A stretch of 64,000 bases of DNA, taken from contig NC_090178.1 of NCBI RefSeq assembly GCF_024679245.1, positions 49,622,831 to 49,686,830 on the forward strand, read 5' to 3'. The stretch comes from Pseudorasbora parva. Taxonomy: Eukaryota; Chordata; Actinopteri; Cypriniformes; Gobionidae. The notes below the pieces were generated by a model that saw only the letters and a program-made list of their open reading frames with translations, had not been told where the DNA came from and did not search any database. Of the stretch, positions 10,253 to 24,289 are shown in pieces. Made by a program: the position numbers and the translations under genes. Each line of letters begins with the position of its first letter. Within the stretch, counting starts at the first letter, position 1.

Positions 10253-11305
10253 TACACTCACCTAAAGGATTATTAGGAGCACACAATAATAATGTGTTTG
10301 ACCCCCTTTCGCCTTCAGAACTGCCTTAATTCTCCGTGGCATTGATCAACAAGCTGCTGAAAGCATTCTTCAGAAATGTCGGCCCATATTGATAGGAGAG
10401 CATCTTGCAGTTGATGGAGATTTGTGGGATGCACATCCAGGGCACGAAGCTCCCGTTCCACCACATCCCAAAGATGCTCTATTGGGTTGAGATCTGGCGA
10501 CTGTGGCGGCCATTTTAGTTCAGTCAACTCATTGTCATGTTCCAGAAACCAATTTGAAATGATTGGAGCTTTGTGACATGGTGCATTATCCTGCTGGAAG
10601 TAGCCATCAGAGGATGGGGACATGGTGGTCATAAAGGGATGGACATGGTCAGAAACAATGCTCAGGTAGGCCGTGGCATTTAAACGATGCCCAATTGGCA
10701 CTAAGGGGCCTAAAGTGTGCCAAGAAAACATCCCCACACCATTACACCACCACCACCAGCCTGCACAGTGGGAACAAGGCATGATGGATCCATGTTCTCA
10801 TTCTGTTTACGCCAAATTGTGACTCTACCATCTGAATGTCTCAACAGAAATCGAGACTCATCAGACCAGGCAACATTTCTCCAGTCTTCAACTGTCCAAT
10901 TTTGGTGAGCTTGTGCAAATTGTCGCCTCTCTTTCCTATTTGTAGTGGAGATGAGTGGTACCCGGTGGGGTCTTCTGCTGGTGTAGCCCATCCGCCTCAA
11001 GGTTGTGTGTGTGTTGTGGCTTCACAAATGCTTTGCTGCATACCTCGGTTGTAACGAGTGGTTATTTCAGTCAAAGTTGCTCTTCTATCAGCTTGAATCA
11101 GTCGGCCCATTCTCCTCTGACCTCGAGCATCAACAAGGCATTTTCTCCCACAGGACTGCTGCATACTGGATGCTCTTCCCTTTTCACACCATTCTTTGTA
11201 AACCCTAGAAATGGTTGTGTGTGAAAATCCCAGTAACTGAGCAGATTGTGAAATACTCAGACCGGCCCGTCTGGCACCAACAACCAGAAAAAAGTTCAAA
11301 AAGTT
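10253..11305 (-). mobile_element. Truncated Tc1-like element with DD36E spacing
   Basis: A Tc1/mariner transposon in minus orientation. The right-hand (3') terminal repeat is at the low-coordinate end: TACACTCACCTAAAGGATTA from 10253, preceded by TA (10251-10252), the expected target dinucleotide. Transposase coding fills most of the element. At the high-coordinate end the homology stops near 11305 in AAAAAGTTCAAAAAGTTCAA, before the transposase start and the other terminal repeat, so the 5' end is missing. The element is better preserved than the Tc1 remnant at 3443-4346 but is still frameshifted. Confidence 0.9.
10315..11305 (-). pseudogene. DD36E Tc1-like transposase pseudogene
   Basis: Domains in order from 11305 downward: a helix-turn-helix region (AGLSISQSAQLLGFSHTT), a second DNA-binding part ending [10 protein letters not shown], then [32 protein letters not shown], the GGGGVMVWG glycine block, FQQDNAPCHKA and SPDLNPIEHLW. 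All three catalytic residues remain: Asp codon 10860-10862, Asp codon 10588-10590, Glu codon 10477-10479. Thirty-six residues separate the second Asp from Glu, as in the DD36E group of Tc1/mariner elements. The frame is broken twice: at a (TG)n slip near 11003-11013 and near 10725-10735. The N-terminus is truncated and the frame ends at 10315. It is probably inactive, but decay is light. Confidence 0.9.
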
Positions 11306-12507
11306 CAAAGTGTAATGTCCACTGGGTGGCGCTAAAAGCTCAGTTTTTTTCCAGAACAGATGTGCGTGAATCTGGCATGTTTTGTTACATTGTTTTTTTA
11401 ATGTACATCCAAGCTAAACCTGCAACAGCAAATGTGACAAAAATAAGATTGTCATGTAATTTTAACTTGTGTTTTGAACTCGTCTTTTATCATGAGTCGT
11501 TTTTAATGGGATTCATACCTGAGCTTTCAGCATTGCAATGACAATGTCAGAATAAATATGTCACAAAAGCTGAACATATGTAGCTGGTTAAGTGATGCAA
11601 ACTCCAAAATGTGTTAGATTATTTTAAAAACTATAAAAATACTGCTGTTTCACTGCCTATTGTTGCATTTCTGCTGGAAACTCCAGTGATATGACCCTAT
11701 TGGTACATATTTTGCGTTTTGCCAATAAGACCAAGGCAAACATCACCATTACTATTGCTCATACTGTGGGTCGGTGATTTACCCAAATTCCCAAGTGAAC
11801 ATTCATGCATACACTTTGTGCTACGAAAATGCATGATGCATCAAATATCGCTGCTTGCTGAGAAAGCTGTGCGATTGTTTATTTATGTTTTTCAACTGGC
11901 AGACCATCAACTGACGTCTCATAGACTTGCATTGGCTGTTTTACAGGCCACGTAACCTCTATGAGTAGCCTGACGTGGTCATCCTCAGCTCTAGTCAGAA
12001 TATGAGTCTGTGATTATGGGGCGTCTTTCAACCCAACCAGGAAAGACATCAATTTGATAGACCTACAGCCAATCAGAGCAGCGAAGGGTGGCTTTTGTCA
12101 GTCCTAAGGTTCTGGCGCTCTAAGGCCGCATTAAAACTGCAGGTCTTAATGTACAATTCCAATTGGGTGACTATATACGTTTTTTTTGACGACCCACTTA
12201 CTTCCAAAGACGTTCTGGCCCAGAACAGGAAGTAACACGGCACGATATTCAATGGATGCAGATGAAATTATTATTCATGTTTTGCTTCCCGTACTATCTT
12301 CAAAGTACAGCTAAATATTGCTCTCGTAAGAAGAAAAAAGAGGAGAGCCTTTGATCGCAGTTCTTGACTTCGTTTGACTCCGTCCCTTTCTTTTTAATGA
12401 ATAACTCATTTGTGATGTATATTGCAATACATTACCAATTGAGCTATGCTAAACCTGAAATATTTAGCAGATAAAAGGGAAAAATGCTTTAAAATGAAAG
12501 TGTCCTG
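11306..12507. other. Unassigned sequence flanking the large satellite
   Basis: About 1.2 kb between the truncated Tc1-like element and the 62-bp array. No gene can be supported; open frames of 108 and 78 codons (11215-11541 and 11719-11955) show no domain, and the first overlaps the transposon. Parts such as TAGCCTGACGTGGTCATCCT (near 11968) and ACAGCCAATCAGAGCAGCG (near 12065) read like dispersed-repeat sequence, but I cannot assign a family. Confidence 0.4.
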
Positions 12508-12510
12508 TTG

Positions 12511-12547
12511 TCAATAGGAGCAGAACTTTAGTAAACGCTCCTATTGA
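12511..12547. repeat. First monomer hairpin with 11-bp perfect stem
   Basis: In the leftmost monomer TCAATAGGAGC (12511-12521) and GCTCCTATTGA (12537-12547) are exact reverse complements around a 15-nt loop. This monomer also has CAGAAC where others have CACAAC, and TTGATCG where others have GGGTCG. Edge monomers of satellites usually escape homogenisation, so this may be closer to the ancestral form; that is inference. Confidence 0.9.
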
Positions 12548-13439
12548 TCGTATTTCATGAGTTTAAATATTGTCGATAGGAGCACAACTTTAGTAAACGC
12601 TCCTATGGGTCGTATTTCATGAGTTAAAATATTGTCAATAGGAGCACAACTTTAGTAAACGCTCTTATGGGTCGTATTTCATGAGTTAAAATATTGTCAA
12701 TAGGGGCACAACTTTAGTAAACGCTCCTGTGGGTCGTATTTCATGAGTTAAAATATTGTCGATAGGGGCACAACTTTAGTAAACGCTCCTGTGGGTCGTA
12801 TTTCATGAGTTAAAATATTGTCGATAGGGGCACAACTTTAGTAAACGCTCCTGTGGGTCGTATTTCATGAGTTAAAATATTGTCAATAGGAGCACAACTT
12901 TAGTAAACGCTCCTGTGGGTCGTATTTCATGAGTTAAAATATTGTCGATAGGGGCACAACTTTAGTAAACGCTCCTCTGGGTCGTATTTCATGAGTTAAA
13001 ATATTGTCGATAGGAGCACAACTTTAGTAAACGCTCTTATGGGTCGTATTTCATGAGTTAAAATATTGTCAAAAGGAGCACAACTTTAGTAAACGCTCCT
13101 GTGGGTCGTATTTCATGAGTTAAAATATTGTCGATAGGGGCACAACTTTAGTAAACGCTCCTGTGGGTCGTATTTCATGAGTTAAAATATTGTCAATAGG
13201 AGCACAACTTTAGTAAACGCTCCTGTGGGTCGTATTTCATGAGTTAAAATATTGTCAATAGGAGCACAACTTTAGTAAATGCTCTTATGGGTCGTATTTC
13301 ATGAGTTTAAATATTGTCAATAGGAGCACAACTTTAGTAAATGCTCTTATGGGTCGTATTTCATGAGTTAAAATATTGTCAATAGGAGCACAACTTTAGT
13401 AAACGCTCCTGTGGGTCGTATTTCATGAGTTAAAATATT

Positions 13440-16262
13440 GTCAATAGGAGCACAACTTTAGTAAACGCTCCTGTGGGTCGTATTTCATGAGTTAAAATAT
13501 TGTCAATAGGAGCACAACTTTAGTAAACGCTCCTATGGGTCGTATTTCATGTGTTAAAATATTGTCAATAGGAGCACAACTTTAGTAAACACTCCTATGG
13601 GTCGTATTTCATGAGTTAAAATATTGTCGATAGGGGCACAACTTTAGTAAACGCTCCTCTGGGTCGTATTTCATGAGTCAAAATATTGTAAATAGGAGCA
13701 CAACTTTAGTAAACACTCCTATGGGTCGTATTTCATGAGTTAAAATATTGTCGATAAGGGCACAACTTTAGTAAACGCTCCTATGGGTCGTATTTCATGA
13801 GTTAAAATATTGTCAATAGGAGCACAACTTTAGTAAACGCTCCTGTGGGTCGTATTTCATGAGTTAAAATATTGTCAATAGGAGCACAACTTTAGTAAAC
13901 GCTCCTCTGGGTCGTATTTCATGAGTTAAAATATTGTCAATAGGAGCACAACTTTAGTAAACGCTCCTGTGGGTCGTATTTCATGAGTTAAAATATTGTC
14001 AATAGGGGCACAACTTTAGTAAACGCTCCTCTGGGTCGTATTTCATGAGTTAAAATATTGTCAATAGGAGCACAACTTTAGTAAACGCTCCTGTGGGTCG
14101 TATTTCATGAGTTAAAATATTGTCAATAGGAGCACAACTTTAGTAAACGCTCCTGTGGGTCGTATTTCATGAGTTAAAATATTGTCGATAGGGGCACAAC
14201 TTTAGTAAACGCTCTTATGGGTCGTATTTCATGAGTTAAAATATTGTCGATAGGGGCACAACTTTAGTAAACGCTCCTCTGGGTCGTATTTCATGAGTTA
14301 AAATATTGTCGATAGGGGCACAACTTTAGTAAACGCTCCTCTGGGTCGTATTTCATGAGTTAAAATATTGTCGATAGGGGCACAACTTTAGTAAACGCTC
14401 CTGTGGGTCGTATTTCATGAGTTAAAATATTGTCGATAGGGGCACAACTTTAGTAAACGCTCCTCTGGGTCGTATTTCATGAGTTAAAATATTGTCAATA
14501 GGAGCACAACTTTAGTAAACGCTCCTCTGGGTCGTATTTCATGAGTTAAAATATTGTCGATAAGGGCACAACTTTAGTAAACGCTCCTATGGGTCGTATT
14601 TCATGAGTTAAAATATTGTCAATAGGAGCACAACTTTAGTAAACGCTCTTATGGGTCGTATTTCAAGAGTTAAAATATTGTCAATAGGAGCACAACTTTA
14701 GTAAATGCTCTTATGGGTCGTATTTCATGAGTTTAAATATTGTCAATAGGAGCACAACTTTAGTAAATGCTCTTATGGGTCGTATTTCATGAGTTAAAAT
14801 ATTGTCAATAGGAGCACAACTTTAGTAAACGCTCCTGTGGGTCGTATTTCATGAGTTAAAATATTGTCGATAGGAGCACAACTTTAGTAAACGATCCTCT
14901 GGGTCGTATTTCATGAGTCAAAATATTGTCGATAGGGGCACAACTTTAGTAAACACTCCTATGGGTCGTATTTCATGAGTTAAAATATTGTCGATAGGAG
15001 CACAACATTAGTAAACGCTCCTGTGGGTCGTATTTCATGAGTTAAAATATTGTCAATAGGAGCACAACTTTAGTAAACGCTCCTGTGGGTCGTATTTCAT
15101 GAGTTAAAATATTGTCAATAGGAGCACAACTTTAGTAAACGCTCCTATGGGTCGTATTTCATGTGTTAAAATATTGTCAATAGGAGCACAACTTTAGTAA
15201 ACACTCCTATGGGTCGTATTTCATGAGTTAAAATATTGTCGATAGGGGCACAACTTTAGTAAACGCTCCTCTGGGTCGTATTTCATGAGTCAAAATATTG
15301 TAAATAGGAGCACAACTTTAGTAAACACTCCTATGGGTCGTATTTCATGAGTTAAAATATTGTCGATAAGGGCACAACTTTAGTAAACGCTCCTATGGGT
15401 CGTATTTCATGAGTTAAAATATTGTCAATAGGAGCACAACTTTAGTAAACGCTCCTGTGGGTCGTATTTCATGAGTTAAAATATTGTCAATAGGAGCACA
15501 ACTTTAGTAAACGCTCCTCTGGGTCGTATTTCATGAGTTAAAATATTGTCAATAGGAGCACAACTTTAGTAAACGCTCCTGTGGGTCGTATTTCATGAGT
15601 TAAAATATTGTCAATAGGGGCACAACTTTAGTAAACGCTCCTCTGGGTCGTATTTCATGAGTTAAAATATTGTCAATAGGAGCACAACTTTAGTAAACGC
15701 TCCTGTGGGTCGTATTTCATGAGTTAAAATATTGTCAATAGGAGCACAACTTTAGTAAACGCTCCTGTGGGTCGTATTTCATGAGTTAAAATATTGTCGA
15801 TAGGGGCACAACTTTAGTAAACGCTCTTATGGGTCGTATTTCATGAGTTAAAATATTGTCGATAGGGGCACAACTTTAGTAAACGCTCCTCTGGGTCGTA
15901 TTTCATGAGTTAAAATATTGTCGATAGGGGCACAACTTTAGTAAACGCTCCTCTGGGTCGTATTTCATGAGTTAAAATATTGTCGATAGGGGCACAACTT
16001 TAGTAAACGCTCCTGTGGGTCGTATTTCATGAGTTAAAATATTGTCGATAGGGGCACAACTTTAGTAAACGCTCCTCTGGGTCGTATTTCATGAGTTAAA
16101 ATATTGTCAATAGGAGCACAACTTTAGTAAACGCTCCTCTGGGTCGTATTTCATGAGTTAAAATATTGTCGATAAGGGCACAACTTTAGTAAACGCTCCT
16201 ATGGGTCGTATTTCATGAGTTAAAATATTGTCAATAGGAGCACAACTTTAGTAAACGCTCCT
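13440..16262. repeat. Internal duplication, offset 1612 bp (26 monomers)
   Basis: The block 13440-14650 recurs at 15052-16262 with the same order of monomer variants. Shared rare markers include GTGTTAAAAT (13551 and 15163), TTGTAAATAGGAGC (13687 and 15299) and GATAAGGGC (13752 and 15364). It diverges on both sides. This indicates one duplication by unequal exchange or similar. Confidence 0.8.
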
Positions 16263-19200
16263 GTGGGTCGTATTTCATGAGTTAAAATATTGTCAATAGG
16301 AGCACAACTTTAGTAAACGCTCCTGTGGGTCGTATTTCATGAGTTAAAATATTGTCAATAGGAGCACAACTTTAGTAAACGCTCCTGTGGGTCGTATTTC
16401 ATGAGTTAAAATATTGTCGATAGGGGCACAACTTTAGTAAACGCTCTTATGGGTCGTATTTCAAGAGTTAAAATATTGTCGATAGGAGCACAACTTTAGT
16501 AAACGCTCCTATGGGTCGTATTTCATGAGATAAAATATTGTCGATAGGAGCACAACTTTAGTAAACGCTCCTATGGGTCGTATTTCATGAGTTAAAATAT
16601 TGTCAATAGGAGCACAACTTTAGTAAACGCTCCTGTGGGTCGTATTTCATGAGTTAAAATATTGTCGATAGGGGCACAACTTTAGTAAACGCTCCTCTGG
16701 GTCGTATTTCATGAGTTAAAATATAGTCAATAGGAGCACAACTTTAGTAAACGCTCCTGTGGGTCGTATTTCATGAGTTAAAATATTGTCGATAGGGGCA
16801 CAACTTTAGTAAACGCTCTTATGGGTCGTATTTCATGAGTCAAAATATTGTCGATAGGGGCACAACTTTAGTAAACGCTCTTATGGGTCGTATTTCATGA
16901 GTTAAAATATTGTCAATAGGAGCACAACTTTAGTAAACGCTCCTGTGGGTCGTATTTCATGAGTTAAAATATTGTCGATAGGGGCACAACTTTAGTAAAC
17001 GCTCTTATGGGTCGTATTTCATGAGTTAAAATATTGTCAATAGGAGCACAACTTTAGTAAACGCTCTTATGGGTCGTATTTCATGAGTTAAAATATTGTC
17101 AATAGGAGCACAACTTTAGTAAACGCTCCTGTGGGTCGTATTTCATGAGTTAAAATATTGTCGATAGGGGCACAACTTTAGTAAACGCTCTTATGGGTCG
17201 TATTTCATGAGTTAAAATATTGTCAATAGGAGCACAACTTTAGTAAACGCTCCTGTGGATCGTATTTCATGAGTCAAAATATTGTCGATAGGGGCACAAC
17301 TTTAGTAAACGCTCTTATGGGTCGTATTTCATGAGTTAAAATATTGTCAATAGGAGCACAACTTTAGTAAACGCTCCTGTGGGTCGTATTTCATGAGTTA
17401 AAATATTGTCAATAGGAGCACAACTTTAGTAAACGCTCCTGTGGGTCGTATTTCATGAGTTAAAATATTGTCAATAGGAGCACAACTTTAGTAAATGCTC
17501 TTATGGGTCGTATTTCATGAGTTTAAATATTGTCAATAGGAGCACAACTTTAGTAAATGCTCTTATGGGTCGTATTTCATGAGTTAAAATATTGTCAATA
17601 GGAGCACAACTTTAGTAAACGCTCCTGTGGGTCGTATTTCATGAGTTAAAATATTGTCGATAGGAGCACAACTTTAGTAAACGATCCTCTGGGTCGTATT
17701 TCATGAGTCAAAATATTGTCGATAGGGGCACAACTTTAGTAAACACTCCTATGGGTCGTATTTCATGAGTTAAAATATTGTCGATAGGAGCACAACATTA
17801 GTAAACGCTCCTGTGGGTCGTATTTCATGAGTTAAAATATTGTCAATAGGAGCACAACTTTAGTAAACGCTCCTGTGGGTCGTATTTCATGAGTTAAAAT
17901 ATTGTCAATAGGAGCACAACTTTAGTAAACGCTCCTGTGGGTCGTATTTCATGAGTTAAAATATTGTCAATAGGAGCACAACTTTAGTAAACGCTCCTGT
18001 GGGTCGTATTTCATGAGTTAAAATATTGTCAATAGGAGCACAACTTTAGTAAACGCTCCTGTGGGTCGTATTTCATGAGTTAAAATATTGTCGATAGGGG
18101 CACAACTTTAGTAAACGCTCCTCTGGGTCGTATTTCATGAGTTAAAATATTGTTAATAGGAGCACAACTTTAGTAAACGCTCCTGTGGGTCGTATTTCAT
18201 GAGTTAAAATATTGTCAATAGGAGCACAACTTTAGTAAACGCTCCTGTGGGTCGTATTTCATGAGTTAAAATATTGTCGATAGGGGCACAACTTTAGTAA
18301 ACGCTCTTATGGGTCGTATTTCATGAGTTAAAATATTGTCGATAGGGGCACAACTTTAGTAAACGCTCCTCTGGGTCGTATTTCATGAGTTAAAATATTG
18401 TCGATAGGGGCACAACTTTAGTAAACGCTCCTCTGGGTCGTATTTCATGAGTTAAAATATTGTCGATAGGGGCACAACTTTAGTAAACACTCCTATGGGT
18501 CGTATTTCATGAGTTTAAATATTGTCAATAGGAGCACAACTTTAGTAAATGCTCCTGTGGGTCGTATTTCATGAGTTTAAATATTGTCGATAGGGGCACA
18601 ACTTTAGTAAACGCTCTTATGGGTCGTATTTCATGAGTTTAAATATTGTCAATAGGAGCACAACTTTAGTAAATGCTCTTATGGGTCGTATTTCATGAGT
18701 TAAAATATTGTCAATAGGAGCACAACTTTAGTAAACGCTCCTGTGGGTCGTATTTCATGAGTTAAAATATTGTCGATAGGAGCACAACTTTAGTAAACGA
18801 TCCTGTGGGTCGTATTTCATGAGTTAAAATATTGTCAATAGGAGCACAACTTTAGTAAACGCTCCTGTGGGTCGTATTTCATGAGTTAAAATATTGTCAA
18901 TAGGAGCACAACTTTAGTAAACGCTCCTGTGGGTCGTATTTCATGAGTTAAAATATTGTCAATAGGAGCACAACTTTAGTAAACGCTCCTGTGGGTCGTA
19001 TTTCATGAGTTAAAATATTGTCGATAGGGGCACAACTTTAGTAAATGCTCTTATGGGTCGTATTTCATGAGTTAAAATATTGTCAATAGGAGCACAACTT
19101 TAGTAAACGCTCCTGTGGGTCGTATTTCATGAGTTAAAATATTGTCGATAGGGGCACAACTTTAGTAAACGCTCCTCTGGGTCGTATTTCATGAGTTAAA

Positions 19201-22200
19201 ATATTGTCAATAGGAGCACAACTTTAGTAAACGCTCCTGTGGGTCGTATTTCATGAGTTAAAATATTGTCGATAGGAGCACAACTTTAGTAAATGCTCTT
19301 ATGGGTCGTATTTCATGAGTTTAAATATTGTCAATAGGAGCACAACTTTAGTAAATGCTCTTATGGGTCGTATTTCATGAGTTAAAATATTGTCAATAGG
19401 AGCACAACTTTAGTAAACGCTCTTATGGGTCGTATTTCATGAGTTAAAATATTGTCAATAGGAGCACAACTTTAGTAAATGCTCTTATGGGTCGTATTTC
19501 ATGAGTTTAAATATTGTCAATAGGAGCACAACTTTAGTAAACGCTCTTATGGGTCGTATTTCATGAGTTTAAATATTGTCAATAGGGGCACAACTTTAGT
19601 AAACGCTCTTATGGGTCGTATTTCATGAGTTAAAATATTGTCAATAGGAGCACAACTTTAGTAAATGCTCTTATGGGTCGTATTTCATGAGTTTAAATAT
19701 TGTCAATAGGAGCACAACTTTAGTAAATGCTCTTATGGGTCGTATTTCATGAGTTAAAATATTGTCAATAGGAGCACAACTTTAGTAAACGCTCCTGTGG
19801 GTCGTATTTCATGAGTTAAAATATTGTCGATAGGAGCACAACTTTAGTAAACGATCCTCTGGGTCGTATTTCATGAGTCAAAATATTGTCGATAGGGGCA
19901 CAACTTTAGTAAACACTCCTATGGGTCGTATTTCATGAGTTAAAATATTGTCGATAGGAGCACAACATTAGTAAACGCTCCTGTGGGTCGTATTTCATGA
20001 GTTAAAATATTGTCGATAGGGACACAACTTTAGTAAACGCTCCTGTGGGTCGTATTTCATGAGTTAAAATATTGTCAATAGGAGCACAACTTTAGTAAAC
20101 GCTCTTATGGGTCGTATTTCATGAGTTTAAATATTGTCAATAGGAGCACAACTTTAGTAAACGCTCCTGTGGGTCGTATTTCATGAGTTAAAATATTGTC
20201 GATAGGGGCACAACTTTAGTAAACGCTCTTATGGGTCGTATTTCATGAGTTTAAATATTGTCAATAGGAGCACAACTTTAGTAAATGCTCTTATGGGTCG
20301 TATTTCATGAGTTAAAATATTGTCAATAGGAGCACAACTTTAGTAAACGCTCCTGTGGGTCGTATTTCATGAGTTAAAATATTGTCGATAGGAGCACAAC
20401 TTTAGTAAACGATCATATGGGTCGTATTTCATGAGTTAAAATATTGTCAATAGGGGCACAACTTTAGTAAACGCTCCTCTGGGTCGTATTTCATGAGTTA
20501 AAATATTGTCAATAGGAGCACAACTTTAGTAAACGCTCCTGTGGGTCGTATTTCATGAGTTAAAATATTGTCGATAGGGGCACAACTTTAGTAAACGCTC
20601 CTATGTGTCGTATTTCATGAGTTAAAATATTGTCGATAGGGAGCACAACTTTAGTAAACGCTCTTATGGGTCGTATTTCATGAGTTAAAATATTGTCGAT
20701 AGGAGCACAACTTTAGTAAACGCTCCTGTGGGTCGTATTTCATGAGTTAAAATATTGTCAATAGGAGCACAACTTTAGTAAACGCTCCTATGGGTCGTAT
20801 TTCATGAGTTAAAATATTGTCAATAGGAGCACAACTTTAGTAAACGCTCCTGTGGGTCGTATTTCATGAGTTAAAATATTGTCAATAGGAGCACAACTTT
20901 AGTAAACGCTCCTGTGGGTCGTATTTCATGAGTTAAAATATTGTCAATAGGAGCACAACTTTAGTAAACGCTCCTGTGGGTCGTATTTCATGAGTTAAAA
21001 TATTGTCAATAGGAGCACAACTTTAGTAAACGCTCCTGTGGGTCGTATTTCATGAGTTAAAATATTGTCGATAGGGGCACAACTTTAGTAAACGCTCCTA
21101 TGGGTCGTATTTCATGAGTTAAAATATTGTCGATAGGGGCACAACTTTAGTAAACGCTCCTATGGGTCGTATTTCATGAGTTAAAATATTGTCGATAGGA
21201 GCACAACTTTAGTAAACGCTCCTCTGGGTCGTATTTCATGAGTTAAAATATTGTCAATAGGAGCACAACTTTAGTAAACGCTCTTATGGGTCGTATTTCA
21301 TGAGTTAAAATATTGTCAATAGGAGCACAACTTTAGTAAATGCTCTTATGGGTCGTATTTCATGAGTTAAAATATTGTCAATAGGAGCACAACTTTAGTA
21401 AACGCTCCTGTGGGTCGTATTTCATGAGTTAAAATATTGTCAATAGGAGCACAACTTTAGTAAATGCTCTTATGGGTCGTATTTCATGAGTTTAAATATT
21501 GTCAATAGGAGCACAACTTTAGTAAATGCTCTTATGGGTCGTATTTCATGAGTTAAAATATTGTCAATAGGAGCACAACTTTAGTAAACGCTCCTGTGGG
21601 TCGTATTTCATGAGTTAAAATATTGTCGATAGGAGCACAACTTTAGTAAACGATCCTCTGGGTCGTATTTCATGAGTTAAAATATTGTCGATAGGGGCAC
21701 AACTTTAGTAAACGCTCCTGTGGGTCGTATTTCATGAGTCAAAATATTGTCGATAGGAGCACAACTTTAGTAAACGCTCCTCTGGGTCGTATTTCATGAG
21801 TTAAAATATTGTCGATAGGGGCACAACTTTAGTAAACGCTCCTCTGGGTCGTATTTCATGAGTTAAAATATTGTCGATAGGGGCACAACTTTAGTAAACT
21901 CTCCTGTGGGTCGTATTTCATGAGTTAAAATATTGTCGATAGGAGCACAACTTTAGTAAACGCTCCTCTGGGTCGTATTTCATGAGTTAAAATATTGTCG
22001 ATAGGGGCACAACTTTAGTAAACACTCCTATGGGTCGTATTTCATGAGTTAAAATATTGTCGATAGGAGCACAACATTAGTAAACGCTCCTGTGGGTCGT
22101 ATTTCATGAGTTAAAATATTGTCGATAAGGGCACAACTTTAGTAAACGCTCCTCTGGGTCGTATTTCATGAGTTAAAATATTGTCAATAGGAGCACAACT

Positions 22201-24289
22201 TTAGTAAACGCTCCTATGGGTCGTATTTCATGTGTTAAAATATTGTCAATAGGAGCACAACTTTAGTAAACACTCCTATGGGTCGTATTTCATGAGTTAA
22301 AATATTGTCGATAGGGGCACAACTTTAGTAAACGCTCCTATGTGTCGTATTTCATGAGTCAAAATATTGTCAATAGGAGCACAACTTTAGTAAACACTCC
22401 TATGGGTCGTATTTCATGAGTTAAAATATTGTCGATAGGGGCACAACTTTAGTAAACGCTCCTCTGGGTCGTATTTCATGAGTCAAAATATTGTCAATAG
22501 GAGCACAACTTTAGTAAACACTCCTATGGGTCGTATTTCATGAGTTAAAATATTGTCGATAAGGGCACAACTTTAGTAAACGCTCCTATGTGTCGTATTT
22601 CATGAGTTAAAATATTGTCAATAGGAGCACAACTTTAGTAAACGCTCCTATGGGTCGTATTTCATGAGTTAAAATATTGTCGATAGGGAGCACAACTTTA
22701 GTAAACGCTCTTATGGGTCGTATTTCATGAGTTAAAATATTGTCGATAGGAGCACAACTTTAGTAAACGCTCCTATGGTTCGTATTTCATGAGTTAAAAT
22801 ATTGTCGATAGGGGCACAACTTTAGTAAACGCTCCTATGGGTCGTATTTCATGAGTTAAAATATTGTCGATAGGGAGCACAACTTTAGTAAACGCTCTTA
22901 TGGGTCGTATTTCATGAGTTAAAATATTGTCGATAGGAGCACAACTTTAGTAAACGCTCCTATGTGTCGTATTTCATGAGTTAAAATATTGTCGATAGGG
23001 GCACAACTTTAGTAAACGCTCCTCTGGGTCGTATTTCATGAGTTAAAATATTGTCGATAGGAGCACAACTTTAGTAAACGCTCCTGTGGGTCGTATTTCA
23101 TGAGTTAAAATATTGTCGATAGGAGCACAACTTTAGTAAACGCTCCTGTGGGTCGTATTTCATGAGTTAAAATATTGTCGATAGGGGCACAACTTTAGTA
23201 AACGCTCCTATGTGTCGTATTTCATGAGTTAAAATATTGTCGATAGGGAGCACAACTTTAGTAAACGCTCTTATGGGTCGTATTTCATGAGTTAAAATAT
23301 TGTCGATAGGAGCGCAACTTTAGTAAACGCTCCTATGGGTCGTATTTCATGAGTTAAAATATTGTCAATAGGAGCACAACTTTAGTAAACGCTCCTGTGG
23401 GTCGTATTTCATGAGTTAAAATATTGTCAATAGGAGCACAACTTTAGTAAACGCTCCTCTGGGTCGTATTTCATGAGTTAAAATATTGTCGATAGGGGCA
23501 CAACTTTAGTAAACGCTCCTCTGGGTCGTATTTCATGAGTCAAAATATTGTCAATAGGAGCACAACTTTAGTAAACACTCCTATGGGTCGTATTTCATGA
23601 GTTAAAATATTGTCGATAAGGGCACAACTTTAGTAAACGCTCCTATGTGTCGTATTTCATGAGTTAAAATATTGTCAATAGGAGCACAACTTTAGTAAAC
23701 GCTCCTATGGGTCGTATTTCATGAGTTAAAATATTGTCGATAGGGAGCACAACTTTAGTAAACGCTCCTGTGGGTCGTATTTCATGAGTTAAAATATTGT
23801 CGATAGGGGCACAACTTTAGTAAACGCTCTTATGGGTCGTATTTCATGAGTTAAAATATTGTCGATAGGAGCACAACTTTAGTAAACGCTCCTATAGGTC
23901 GTATTTCATGAGTTAAAATATTGTCGATAGGGGCACAACTTTAGTAAACGCTCCTATGGGTCGTATTTCATGAGTTAAAATATTGTCAATAGGAGCACAA
24001 CTTTAGTAAACACTCCTATGGGTCGTATTTCATGAGTTAAAATATTGTCAATAGGAGCACAACTTTAGTAAACGCTCCTGTGGGTCGTATTTCATGAGTT
24101 AAAATATTGTCGATAGGAGCACAACTTTAGTAAACGATCATATGGGTCGTATTTCATGAGTTAAAATATTGTCGATAGGAGCACAACTTTAGTAAACGCT
24201 CTTATGGGTCGTATTTCATGAGTTTAAATATTGTCAATAGGAGCACAACTTTAGTAAACGCTCCTATGTGTCGTATTTCATGAGTTAAA

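Noticed and set aside
9726..10329. Cluster of overlapping 68-87 codon open frames
   Set aside because: They overlap in different frames, share no recognisable domain, and the last ones run into the Tc1-like terminal repeat.
11215..11955. 108- and 78-codon open frames
   Set aside because: The first is partly antisense to the transposase pseudogene; neither shows protein-like features.
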